Of a DNA stretch of 32,118 nt, positions 10,205-19,582 are shown piece after piece (within the stretch, counting starts at the first letter, position 1; the number at the start of each line of letters is the position of its first letter). Source of the DNA: Apostichopus californicus (Eukaryota > Echinodermata > Holothuroidea > Aspidochirotida > Stichopodidae); contig JAIPMN010013603.1 of NCBI GenBank assembly GCA_020650975.1, forward strand, positions 1-32,118. The letters are read 5' to 3'. Below the pieces are notes generated by a model that saw nothing but the letters and a program-made list of their open reading frames with translations, did not search any database and was not told where the DNA came from. The position numbers were made by a program, and so were the translations under genes.

Positions 10205-12278
10205 CTCTCAGTTTCACTATAATGAGGTTTATATTGCGTACTAGCCATTAGGCTTCTACATAGTGAGTAGTTTGACTATTTTATCCAAAAACTATATATT
10301 TTGTATCCCATAAATTTAACGTCACTTTTGTTTTTATTGCCCCTTTTGCAAAGATTTTAGTGTTTTTCGCTAAAGTGAAAACAACCAAAGTAACATATTA
10401 CATGTTTGGACATCTCCCCCCTCCCCAACCCACCTCCACCCCGCCCCTAAATGGTCGATAGGGTATCATAGTTTGCAGACAAAAACATTATGCAGCCCAA
10501 GTAACAGTCCCTAGCTCATGAATATGGGAGACCATAGTACGCCGCTTGGCCTACACTGGACATCATGATGGCGGATATGACAACCTATGTGTTTGGATAA
10601 CCACAGTCAGCTGTGTAGGCTGTATGGCCTACGACTAGTTCTTTACATCAAATTACAATTTGCATTGTAATAGATTATCTCAAATATGTAAATTGATATA
10701 ACCGCCAAAAGCTGGTGTTCTATTCAACAAACCTACACAACTCTCCCACAGCGTACGTACATCCTACATTGACATACTGATCACTGTTATTTTACCACAT
10801 TTTGTCAGACAACAGACTCGCCGTTCGGACAACCAAAATGTAAGCCCTGCGAGGGACGAGTAAAAGAATTCCTGAAAAAGTTGCCCTGAAATTGTTCTGT
10901 CAATGGGAGCAGCTTGGCTCTTGTTTGTATCCGACGTATGTGGCATGGTACATAGAAATGTGTTATACTTTGAAATGCTTCATCTGACATGGAACCATGA
11001 CCATAACCATGACAACGGTTTTTGGACAAATTTACCTCATAAAGTGGACACTACGAGGATGTAAATCTGTCCAAACACCGTAAACTACTAAAGTATGTCT
11101 TGGTGGGATGTCGGGATATGTCGAGACGGTCGGGAAGACAGACCCGACCAAAATATAAACAAACCTCGTGCAAAAACGCCAAAAAGGAACTAAGTGATAT
11201 TTCCGTACAAAAATAACCTCACGATTAATTCTCAGAAAAGATATGACAACCACATGATCACGTTTCTATTTCCTCAAAAGGTTGTTGAAACGACTTAACC
11301 TGATTTTCGGCGAGATCACTGCCTGGCCTCCCAAAGGGAAGAGGCTGGGTGGGGAGGATGAAAGAGAAAAAAAGATATGTTCTGCCTCTGTGCTGAGTTT
11401 GTTAACTGATGCTACTATCATGATGGCAGTCACTGATAAATAACAGCTAAGCTTCAAGTCTCCAATATCTTATGGACATTTAGAGTTGAGTTACTGTTAG
11501 TTAAACCCGACTAATTTCCTGATAAAAGATTATTCACGCTTCGACACACGACCATCCAAGCACTTCTTTGCATTCTTAAACTCGCCACCGACAAGGAACA
11601 AGAATAGAATACAGACATCAGACACTCCGTTTGTTTATGAAATCTAAGTATCGAATGTGAGTCTAAATTGTTTCCTGAAGGAAAACTTCTCCCTTAATTT
11701 ATAATTTTTTTTTTTCAAGGCAAAGGTAAACATGGGTCGGGTGGCTCATTGTAGAACTACGAACCAGCAGATTAGCATACCTGACTAAATGATGCTATTA
11801 AATGTTATATAGAGTTATCGGCATACTATTGAATGAAGAGGAAAACTACAAGGTAAGGATCAAACAAATATCAAAATAGATTGAATGTGTTCAGACATTT
11901 CATCAAATATTTGTGATGAGTTTAACATGACTTCTGACCCTATTGCACAAGTAAACAGTGCAATGAAACTTACAGCAAAAAATTAATAAAACAATAATAA
12001 TAACAATAATAATACAAAAAAAATACAAAAAAAACAAAAATTGGCCAGTTCCATTCTGATTTTGAGGTAAGTATGTACTTTTTGGATCTTCTGAGAATGT
12101 AAAATTTGGCTTGTCCAATCAAAACTTAAAGAGGAATACCTGTGTGAATACTCTTCCAAGTAATAAAAAAAAGAACCATATGACTAAAGTGGCTGTTTTG
12201 AATACAAAATATACCGCACCTTTACAGAGGTCTATCAAACGTTCCCTATTTTTGGAAGGACGGTTTAATACGAAATGG
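10205..12278. other. 3' flank of the ANKRD6-like gene, probably including its 3' UTR
   Basis: No further coding exon was found. In transcript orientation an ATTAAA at 12262-12267 lies only about 12 bases past the stop, too close to be the main poly(A) signal. The nearest good AATAAA I noticed is near 10334, so the 3' UTR could be short with a variant signal or about 1.9 kb long. A T-rich/AAT microsatellite stretch (transcript sense) lies at about 11980-12040. Several short minus ORFs at 10764-11457 have no family resemblance. Confidence 0.4.
10800..10935. repeat. Dispersed repeat fragment related to 29800-29850
   Basis: The reverse complement of 10820-10860 (GGGCTTACATTTTGGTTGTC followed by CGAACGGCGAG) resembles the plus strand around 29818-29845 (GGCCTTACACTTTGGTTGTC followed by CGAACAGC). 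This indicates an old dispersed repeat present in two orientations. Boundaries are approximate. Confidence 0.45.
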
Positions 12279-13760
12279 CTAGAGTTGAAGTTCCCTGCCA
12301 TTCTTCATCGCTAGCTTAAAGGAAGACACAGAGGACTGGCTGGAGACGTCGCTGGACCTCCACTCCCTACCTCGGTCAGTTTGCCTATTGTTACTACTTT
12401 GACCGACATTTGGGGGGACGTCTGCCACTTGCCTTGGTCGATTTCTCCAATTAGCTGGCAGGTTTGGTTCTTGGTGAACCTGGACGGGGGCTGAGAATTG
12501 CCTCGGGGGAGGTGGTAACTGAGGGTGACGGTGAGCAGACGAGACAAGAGAGGCGGATTTGGCCGAGGAGATACCGGACGAAGAACAGGAAGACATGGCC
12601 GATGAGAAGGGCTTCTTGGAGGAAGCTGTTACCCCTGGGTTTTGAGGTGTAGAGACGTGATCAAGATTATTCCTGACGGCAGGAGTCGAGGCAGCTGCAA
12701 CATGGCTGGACGTTAGGGACGGATGGCGGAGTCCGGTCTCACTCCTGGCTCTACCGTTGACCAAGGAACCTTTGACGGCAGAAGAGGCCAAAGACATCGT
12801 GGCCTGTGACTTGGTTTCGGTCACTTCCATGTCCGAATCTGACTCGCTGCTGTCATCGTTGGACGACTGGTCGCTGATGTGATTGGACATCATGTACCCC
12901 TGTGGCACAGATTGCGATAACACTTGCTCCTGCTCCCTGGCCCCCGGGCTGCCAGTCCTAGCCCTCCCTGTCACTGAAAACATCCTCTCCTGGGTAGAAA
13001 CCAGAGGAGGTCTGTAAGCAGCCGACACCAATGGACCGCCGTTGCCGTTAACGGTATCTTGGTATTGTCTGTTATCGTTCGTGGTGGTGCCACTGGTACG
13101 AGTCTCCTTCGGCCGTGCTCCCCTGGAAACATAATCCTCTTCCACCATTTGATCGACGTCCCGTTCCGATAGGTGTCTCCTGAGCTGTGATATTTTGATT
13201 TCGTTTCTCCTTCGCTGAGGCGAATCAGTTTCTTCGAATCTGCCATTCTGTGCAGATGGACGCCCCCCTGTACCGTTCAGAGAGACATCTGACTGTGTCC
13301 TCGATATGCCCATCCCTGAATCCTGATAGAGTGAGGTGCCATTCTTTGTCCTCTGACCTCCCCTCTCGCGTTCCTCCTCCTCCTCGGACGAGTCGTCCAC
13401 GTACATTTCCGTCAATTGTTCGTGGAGCGGTTGGATTCGCTCCTCGAACCAATGTTTCATCTCGCCCCGCAAGATCTCTATCCTGGCTTCCTGTTCCTCC
13501 TGTAATAGCGCCCTCTCTTCCCCTGCCCGCCTATCGATCCTGTGCAGGCATTCGGTCCTTTCTGCTGCCACTCTCTCCCTGGATAGCTGGTCCAGGCACT
13601 GAGCCTGGTGGGACATTCGTTTGTCCAGGTTTCTCATCCTGCTGTCAAACTTTGACCTTGACATGTCAATCTCATGGAGGAGGCCCTCTTTGGTCGCTTC
13701 GATCTGGTTTTCCAGTTTGCGGATGTAAGGCGTGCACTGGCAGTTGAAAGACAACGGAAT
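12279..13760 (-). CDS. ANKRD6: ANKRD6-like large terminal exon: conserved coiled coil plus Ser-rich tail
   Basis: The exon encodes 493 codons plus TAG (12279-12281). The acceptor is ctctctcccatcag|ATTCCG, phase 0. An upstream in-frame ATG at 13785-13787 lies in the intron and is not the start. Residues 7-20 (CQCTPYIRKLENQI) match vertebrate CRCEPLINKLENQL. Residues 13-120 form a long coiled coil, with ERVAAERTECLHRI at 62-75 against ERLSAERTECLNRL. An acidic DDSSEEEEE run follows at 122-130. The rest is low-complexity Ser/Asn/Pro-rich, with SSNDDSSESDSD, a PPPP motif and SSQSSVSS. DSGMGIS at 147-153 resembles a beta-TrCP phosphodegron. The final residues RELQL end in a class II PDZ-ligand-like pattern. 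Base composition is clearly more GC-rich than the flanks, typical of real coding sequence. I did not find the extra C-terminal coiled coil present in vertebrate diversin. Confidence 0.92.
   Translation of the reverse strand: MPLSFNCQCTPYIRKLENQIEATKEGLLHEIDMSRSKFDSRMRNLDKRMSHQAQCLDQLSRERVAAERTECLHRIDRRAGEERALLQEEQEARIEILRGEMKHWFEERIQPLHEQLTEMYVDDSSEEEEERERGGQRTKNGTSLYQDSGMGISRTQSDVSLNGTGGRPSAQNGRFEETDSPQRRRNEIKISQLRRHLSERDVDQMVEEDYVSRGARPKETRTSGTTTNDNRQYQDTVNGNGGPLVSAAYRPPLVSTQERMFSVTGRARTGSPGAREQEQVLSQSVPQGYMMSNHISDQSSNDDSSESDSDMEVTETKSQATMSLASSAVKGSLVNGRARSETGLRHPSLTSSHVAAASTPAVRNNLDHVSTPQNPGVTASSKKPFSSAMSSCSSSGISSAKSASLVSSAHRHPQLPPPPRQFSAPVQVHQEPNLPANWRNRPRQVADVPPNVGQSSNNRQTDRGREWRSSDVSSQSSVSSFKLAMKNGRELQL
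13302..13322 (-). other. Candidate beta-TrCP-type phosphodegron DSGMGIS
   Basis: Residues 147-153 of the terminal exon read DSGMGIS. This fits the relaxed DSG-x(2-4)-S degron recognised by beta-TrCP after double phosphorylation, the same class as in beta-catenin. It follows an acidic run and lies in a predicted disordered region. The function is inferred from the motif alone. Confidence 0.35.
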
Positions 13761-14803
13761 CTGATGGGAGAGAGTAAAAAAAGTCAAATGCTCCGTTTTT
13801 CATCAGAAGTGAAATGTGACCGACCCTTGATAGTGTAGTAAGGAACAGCTTTACATTAGGTCTTCATGTTCCTAATTATAGATATAGTTAAATATGATCT
13901 CGTTTTAAAAATAATACCAAAATATTTTAAAGACTTGAGTCTGCATTTAGTAGGACAAACAAAATCAAACAAGCTAACATTTCTGCACCTAATTTCATAA
14001 TTTCCTTGAAAACACTTTGACCTTTCCTTATGACATCCATATATAAACATAACAGGGACTTTTGGAATCCTTACGTATCAATTTTCTGGTAATTCAGCAA
14101 ATTGCTCCTATTTTAAATGTTGCTAGGGTTTGTTGATTTGTTATAGTGTTACAGGAAGTGTCCCAGTTAGGGTTATTAACCTCTCAAGATAAGCTGTGGG
14201 GGATCTTTGCCACATAGTTCTTATTATAACCTGAATAATGGTGAACATGCAGCAAAGAAAAACAGATTGTTTTTTTTGTTTTTTTTATGTAATTTGACCA
14301 GCTACATACCAGTCAATTCATTGAGGGCAAAAAACACAAAAGATAAGATTACATCTAAATTGATAAACAGTTTCAACTATTTGAGTTTGTCACATATTTC
14401 AGGTGAGAAACAAATCTGATAGTCTTGGGCTTGATACTTTCTGTGTCCCTACTACCTACCTTAGGAAAAGTTACGTACATCAGCGAGAATATAAAGTGAA
14501 CACAGCATGCGTTCACCTCCAATTGGCGATACACTTATTTCCCTTACAGAGGAGTTGCTTAGACAAGAGAAATACATAGCACTTAGGGCAAGTCAAGCTA
14601 GAGATCTATGTCAATGTTCTCATGGACGAAAATAAAAATGGGTAGCCATGTTTGAGCCCTAGAAGGCGATCCATCAGAGATTGCCATACACGACAATTTT
14701 CCCCGTAATAATTTTGTACTTAATTTCAAGACAATCAGGGTACAGGTTGGTAACATCTGCTGGCCATTAGAGCTGTTAAAAGCTCCTTCCTCCATTAACT
14801 TAC
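13761..14803 (-). other. Intron between the DKNGKV exon and the terminal exon
   Basis: The donor is gtaagt at 14798-14803 and the acceptor ends cccatcag at 13761. No repeat family or gene is obvious inside. Short ORFs on both strands are non-coding. Confidence 0.75.
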
Positions 14804-14989
14804 CTCTATTACCTTGCCGTTCTTATCTTTAACGTACTGCATCCGTCTGTGGGGATCTCCCGTGAGTCGACCGACCTGAACGTCGTAGTGGATCTTCTTC
14901 TCGCGTTCTATCCTCCGTCGGAGTTCATCTTTTGCAAACATCCCCTGGGCCATTTTGTTGTCCTCTTCTAAACGCTGCTTATCTCTCTC
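14804..14989 (-). CDS. ANKRD6: ANKRD6-like coiled-coil/DKNGKV exon
   Basis: The exon is 186 bp, 62 codons, phase 0. The acceptor is gtatccccag and the donor is ATAGAG|gtaagt, near-perfect. Residues 1-35 (ERDKQRLEEDNKMAQG..., ELRRRIEREKKI) are a highly charged helical segment. Residues 50-62 (MQYVKDKNGKVIE) match the vertebrate LYTLYRGKDGKVMQ motif that immediately precedes the conserved cysteine/coiled-coil region. An alternative donor at AAG|gtaata would drop the last three codons (VIE) in frame, so a NAGNAG-like length variant is possible. Confidence 0.87.
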
Positions 14990-15152
14990 CTGGGGATACA
15001 CGATTAAAACGAAGGAAAGAAAAAAGGAGAACTGAGTGGTTGTGATTCGTATTAAGATACTTAATATCGCTGATGAGCCGAGCTTACACTCACACAGAGT
15101 GCGCAAAAGGTAATGTTTGCTTTGAAATGTAAAAAAGTGAAATTTGCAAAGT

Positions 15153-15336
15153 TAATACAATTCAATACAATACTATACAGTACAATGCAGTACAGTACAA
15201 TGCAATACAATACAATATAAGACATTAGAAGACGATACGATACGATACGATACAATACAAGACGATACTATACATTACTATACAATACAATACGAGGCCA
15301 AACGATACAATACAAAAAAATTCAATACAATACAAG
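15153..15336. repeat. Degenerate (ATACA)n / (ACGAT)n pentanucleotide microsatellite
   Basis: A run of about 180 bp of AATAC-type pentamers with ACGAT, ATGC and GTAC variants. It lies about 160 bp upstream (in transcript sense) of the 14804-14989 exon acceptor. The minus ORF rich in VLYCI residues here is produced by this repeat. Confidence 0.88.
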
Positions 15337-16071
15337 GAGTTATTTGAAATACATAAGTAAATCAAACATTCATCAAAAGCATTGAACATAACTTACTCAT
15401 AATAAAATAAATGAGTAAATCAAAAGTATTGAAAATAACAGATAACTACTTAAGACACAAAGTTAAGAAAACAAAGAAAAGAAAAAAGAGAAAAACATGT
15501 CAAACAGCCTGTAAGAATTATAAACAAAAGCAAGTACAAAAACACTGACCCAGCAATCCTACCACAACTCCACTCTTCGTTCTGCATCCCCTCACACACC
15601 CCTCACCTCCCTCACACACCTCAAATTAACATACCAACAGGCTGACTGAATCAATTCACACCTCAACTCAAAGAGTGTTTTACCAGGTCCTTCCATGACC
15701 TGAATTTGATTGGAGAGGGAGGGTCCAGTATTATCCACAATTGGGTCGAGTGCATCCTGTCAGATGCAGGCTTACACACACCTTTATTAAAAGTAGGTTA
15801 CATCAACATTCGTCGCCTACTATACCCTTTTTTCTTACAGTGAGTCTTGATGTAATACGGGGTAAAACCTAGTCAAAATCCTGTCATTTATTTCTGAGAA
15901 TCTTTCAGACTATCGTATGAAAGAGGAAATTACAAAATGAAACAATTGAAACAATAAAATACAAAAGTAAACAGAGATATGTTGCACCAGCAGAAATGAA
16001 AATCATTAGAAAATCTTGAAATCGCCCAGGAAATTAAGAAATAGGATTTTTTTTGTTATTTTAGGTAACTA
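15337..16071. other. Intron interior, no recognised element
   Basis: AT-rich with an A-rich stretch around 15400-15550 and a C-rich stretch around 15545-15620. Nothing gene-like seen. Confidence 0.4.
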
Positions 16072-16121
16072 ACAGTTCTGCATAACGATACATTACTGGA
16101 TGGTGCTAAAGAGTTGAATTT

Positions 16122-16302
16122 CAGTTGGGACATATACGAGTGAGTAATGCCAACTGGTGCAAATAGCGGGGCCGTCCACGACGAGGAAATGGCATAGTAA
16201 ATCCTATAACTGAAACCGGATGACCGCCGGTGTTAGTTATAGGATAAACTATGCTATTTCTTCATTGTGTTAGTGTGAATGGAGTGTAAAAGCTAAGCTG
16301 AC
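16122..16302. repeat. Hairpin-bearing dispersed repeat, copy 1
   Basis: It begins CAGTTGGGACATATACGAGT and ends AAAAGCTAAGCTGAC. It contains a long inverted repeat at 16183-16263: the left arm GAAATGGCATAGTAAATCCT then ATAACTGAAACCGG pairs with the right arm CCGGTGTTAGTTATAGGATA then AACTATGCTATTTC over a short ATGACCG centre. It is nearly identical to 16620-16804. No coding potential; a palindromic MITE-like unit is one reading. Confidence 0.82.
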
Positions 16303-16320
16303 ATTTTTTTGGGGGAAAAG

Positions 16321-16362
16321 ACAGTTCTGTAGAACTATACCTTACTGGATGTTGAATTTTAT
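16321..16362. repeat. Partial repeat of 16072-16118
   Basis: ACAGTTCTG...TTACTGGATG...TTGAATTT recurs 249 bp after the same pattern at 16072, which lies directly upstream of hairpin copy 1. This implies that a unit larger than the hairpin element was duplicated. Confidence 0.6.
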
Positions 16363-16619
16363 TTACCATAAGATATCATTAAAGCATTAATTACTATTAC
16401 ATGTAACCTCTATTGAATATTACATTAAGTTTAGAAGTCCTATTCAATATCCACAAGAACGGCCACCCAAGTAAAATCCTCATGCGTTGACACAGTTCAA
16501 TGCTGGCAAGCGACAACAGTTTGTGTAATTAAAAACTTTCCCCTTTATTTTATATTCCACCTTTTTATTTTACCAGCTTTGATTCGAGTTTGCCTGACCT
16601 ATGTAAATTTGATACGAGT

Positions 16620-16804
16620 CAGTTGGGACATGTACGAGTGAGTAATGCCAACTGGGTGCAAATAGCGGGGCCGTCCACGACAAAGAAATGGCATAGTAAA
16701 TCCTATAACTGAAACCGGATGACGGCCGGTTTTAGTTAAAGGATTTACTATGCTATTTCTTCTTGATTGTGTTAGTGTGACTGGAGAGTAAAAGCTAAGC
16801 TGAC
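16620..16804. repeat. Hairpin-bearing dispersed repeat, copy 2
   Basis: Same orientation and about 90% identical by eye to 16122-16302, starting CAGTTGGGACATGTACGAGT. The inverted repeat lies at 16685-16759, and GCATAGTAAATCC pairs perfectly with GGATTTACTATGC here, where copy 1 has mismatches. The start lies 498 bp after copy 1, exactly twice the 249-bp offset of the flanking partial repeat. Confidence 0.82.
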
Positions 16805-17376
16805 TGGATTAAACGTGAACTATGTGTACCTCTAAAGAAGCTTCCACTTGATTATTTATCAGGAAGAGATCATTCACTTATCTAATGTTACTCTATCTGT
16901 AACACAATGTACTGGAGGTAACAGAAGAAAGTTTAGTATCGGAATCGCTTGAAGAGGGGGAAAAGGATGTTTAACCGATCTAAATTACTCAAACATCATC
17001 ATCATTTCCAGTAACTCAAGAATAACAGGCTACAAGCATGCCTGTTATTCAACCCAAATGAATAAGATTATATTTCTTTGGTCTTTCAAGCGAGAGATTA
17101 TTCATACACATCCCCTTTCATTTTTAGCAGTCGAGTCTCAACCAAACACTGACAGTGAAACCCTAATAACTCAGAAACATTAAAAAAATGTCTAAAACAA
17201 AAACAAGGAAAAGTCAAATAGCCTAAGATCTAAAAAACCTGAAGATTTAATCCAAGGGACTTATATTTTTGTCTGGTTTTATTTCACATTCTGGAATAGT
17301 TGACCTGCACAACAGTAAAGACTGTCAAGTCATACTTTTCACTAAACCTTAGCATTTACTATATATTTCCTTACAT
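16805..17376. other. Intron interior, no recognised element
   Basis: AT-rich intronic sequence between the hairpin repeat and the retrotransposon insertion; nothing recognised on either strand. Confidence 0.4.
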
Positions 17377-17384
17377 ATAAGCAA

Positions 17385-17701
17385 AGACAGGAGGAGCAAT
17401 GAGGAGGTACTTAACAGGGTGAGCGAAGAGAGGAAGCTACTATCAGAGCTGAAAACCAGAAAGATGCAGTATATGGGCCACATCTTGCGATCGAATGGGC
17501 TTCAGAAACAACTCCTTGAAGGTAAGGTGGGGAGCAAAAGGAAAAGAGGGAGACCAAGGAACACGTGGTTGGCAGACATCCGGAATTGGACAGGAAAAAG
17601 CCTACACGATCTGGCACGAACAGCAGAGAATAGAACGAAGTGGCGAACCATGGCATCCAGAGCCTCGAAGGGACAAGGAACCATATAAGATATAAGATAA
17701 G
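17385..17701 (+). mobile_element. 5'-truncated non-LTR retrotransposon (3' end of reverse transcriptase ORF)
   Basis: An open plus frame from 17386 to the stop at 17686-17688 gives DRRSNEEVLNRVSEERKLL, then MQYMGHILR, then KRKRGRPRNTWLADIRNWTG, then ENRTKWRTMASRA. This is the characteristic C-terminal tail of many animal endonuclease-reverse transcriptase LINE proteins (NEEVL-RV, GHI-R, GKR-RGRPR--WL-DI--WTG). It ends in a (GATAA)n tail. An 8-bp direct repeat ATAAGCAA at 17377-17384 and 17702-17709 looks like a target-site duplication, so this is a dead-on-arrival insertion lacking the catalytic domains. It lies antisense in the ANKRD6-like intron. The clade cannot be assigned from this tail. 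Confidence 0.85.
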
Positions 17702-18188
17702 ATAAGCAATATTCCAAGAAAATTGAAATTGCACATTTGGGAAATGTCAAGACTAAAGACTATATACCAATTCGATTCAATTCATTTCTCATATGAAACC
17801 ATATTGCTTTGTTCCACTAGCAGTCACTTGACAAAATGTCAGTTCTTTAAAAGGTATGCTATATTGGCCCCAAACATGCTAGATATTCAAATATGGTCAC
17901 CTTTGGTCAAAATTCTTACAACTCTTTTTATTACAACCTTCGAGGAAGTTTTCCTAACTGGGACATTCAGTCATATCGTGTGTTCCTTAAAAATGTCTGA
18001 GAACAATTTTGAAAGTAAAGACCTCTAGAAAAGTACTTGTTGAAAACTTCTAGCAATTATAGCGTGCTATATAATTTGGGGCCTATACTGACTACCTTTA
18101 AACTTATATTACTACAGTATGAAAGATAAAGTTTAGTGTCATTATGCTTTTTCAAAATATGTATGGAAAAAGAGCAAAGGAAACTCAT

Positions 18189-18259
18189 GGCTAGAAACAG
18201 AATTAAACCAATGCCCCCTGGGACACAAGCCAAGGGCTCTACCAACTGAGCTATCCAGC
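18189..18259 (-). repeat. tRNA-like sequence (tRNA pseudogene or SINE head)
   Basis: On the minus strand GCTGGATAGCTCAGTTGGTA GAGC gives a canonical D arm and A box. The acceptor arms GCTGGA/TCTAGC pair with one G-U. The anticodon loop CTTGTGT would carry TGT (Thr). The T arm is poor (GGTTTAATTCTG in place of GGTTCGAATCC), so it is not a convincing functional tRNA. A tRNA-derived SINE relic is more likely. Confidence 0.6.
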
Positions 18260-18484
18260 ATTTAAAGGGTGTGAAGACTAGCGCAAAAAGAAACTACTAA
18301 TGCCGGTAATCTGACCTAGTTTCAAATGAGGTATAACAGAAGTGTTAGACACCACCATCGATCCCAGAAAATACACACACACAGCTTGCTACTATCGGTA
18401 ATTAGACACTAGTGTACAGTAAATACATTCAGCTACGGTCAATACCCACAACACAGTGTACATAGCAGCGTGGACATCTCAGGT

Positions 18485-18870
18485 CTAGATAAAAGATAAC
18501 AAGGTATCACGCTTCATTACTGTCTGCATTTTGTAGCGACAAGAAGAAAACATCATTTGCAAGCAACGGAAAGTTAACTTTTTCAGAGCGCGGCACACGG
18601 TTTGGGGCGAGTCTTCAATGCCTTTAAGTTGTTGGCGATCCCTGTATTCTGTCCTGGGGAACGACAGACAGAAGCCACAGTACCTTGCATACCGTGTAAC
18701 CATGGACCACGCCCCAGTATCATTCGATATGACCCAGAAAGCGGCAGGGAAGGTATTTTAAGAGAAATTCAGCTTTTTGGACATTGTTTACAGCCGATGC
18801 TTCTTAGAACAAAGTGCTACGATTCGACAAAGCGGAAAGATATGCAAAATTCCGGAAAGGAAATTTGGCT
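18485..18870. other. CpG-richer intronic patch with a dispersed-repeat segment
   Basis: CpG and GC content are visibly higher than in the surrounding intron (GAGCGCGGCACACGG, GGGGCGAGTC). Part of it (reverse complement near 18675-18705, TATGCAAGGTACTGTGGCTT) matches 23708-23735 (TATGCAAGGAACTGTGGCTT), so at least that part is repetitive. It might be an internal promoter or enhancer, but nothing proves this. Confidence 0.35.
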
Positions 18871-19426
18871 GTGAGAAAAACAGGAATTGTGTTTTGACAG
18901 TATGAAACTCAATACAGGGATATTAACCGCAAGAGTTTCCTTCTGGGTTGTAATGGAATAGAGAAGAAAAGTATAAAATAACAGGAAGTAGAGATCAGAC
19001 CGAGCTGATTGGATGATCAGAACATAATACTGAAAATGGGTTAAAGGAGAATCGAGTCATGTGTTATCAAGTAGGGACAACAACAGTGGACAATTTTACA
19101 TAACATTTCATAATTTTAGTATCAAATATTGAATGTCGATGGCAGTTTTATCGACTAAGCTGGTTTGTCACATTTTGAGCTCGTAACAAATTCAATTCAA
19201 ACTTAAAAGTCCACTTTTTGTGGATTTTCCCTGAAATATTCAAACTTTTTAGTTTACAGTTAAAGGGGCATCTGGTAAGGCAAAAGAAAGCAATTATGAC
19301 TTGAAATCAGTTTCGCATAGGAAACTCTGATACTCATTCTTTTAAATCGGGTTTCCAAACATTATCAACAACCAATAGTTTTATGCCCTTCTACGACTTT
19401 GAATGAAGTCACCTGTTTTTATCTAG
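18871..19426. other. Intron interior, no recognised element
   Basis: AT-rich, no coding signature on either strand. Confidence 0.4.
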
Positions 19427-19543
19427 CTGACCAAAGTAACTAAACTAGAAAACATTGAATAAGAAATATCAGTTCCAAATTCAGTTGACCAAAGCAACTA
19501 TCTAAACTAGAAAACTTGAATAAGAAATATCAGTTCCAAATTC
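19427..19543. repeat. Two-copy tandem duplication of about 67 bp
   Basis: (C/T)TGACCAAAG(T/C)AACTA...AAACTAGAAAAC...TTGAATAAGAAATATCAG and TTCCAAATTCA occurs twice in a row. It lies 40 bp downstream of the 19583 donor. Confidence 0.85.
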
Positions 19544-19582
19544 ATGATAATAACAATAGAGTGAAATCATATCCTAACGTAC

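Noticed and set aside
10764..11457. Series of 60-74 residue minus-strand ORFs after the stop codon
   Set aside because: Checked as possible additional ANKRD6 exons; no coiled-coil pattern, matching phase or family motif.
12262..12267. ATTAAA poly(A) signal
   Set aside because: Only about 12 bases beyond the stop codon; not enough support to call it the functional signal.
13250..13747. 165-residue plus-strand ORF
   Set aside because: Antisense shadow of the ANKRD6-like terminal exon.
13761..13787. Upstream in-frame ATG as start of the 502-residue ORF
   Set aside because: The bases between 13761 and 13787 are a pyrimidine tract ending in cag, a splice acceptor, and the upstream exon joins in phase with homology across the junction (GKVIE-IPLSFNCQC).
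18189..18259. Functional tRNA gene (Thr anticodon TGT)
   Set aside because: The T arm does not pair and the B box lacks the TTCGA core; related relics elsewhere in the window point to a SINE head.
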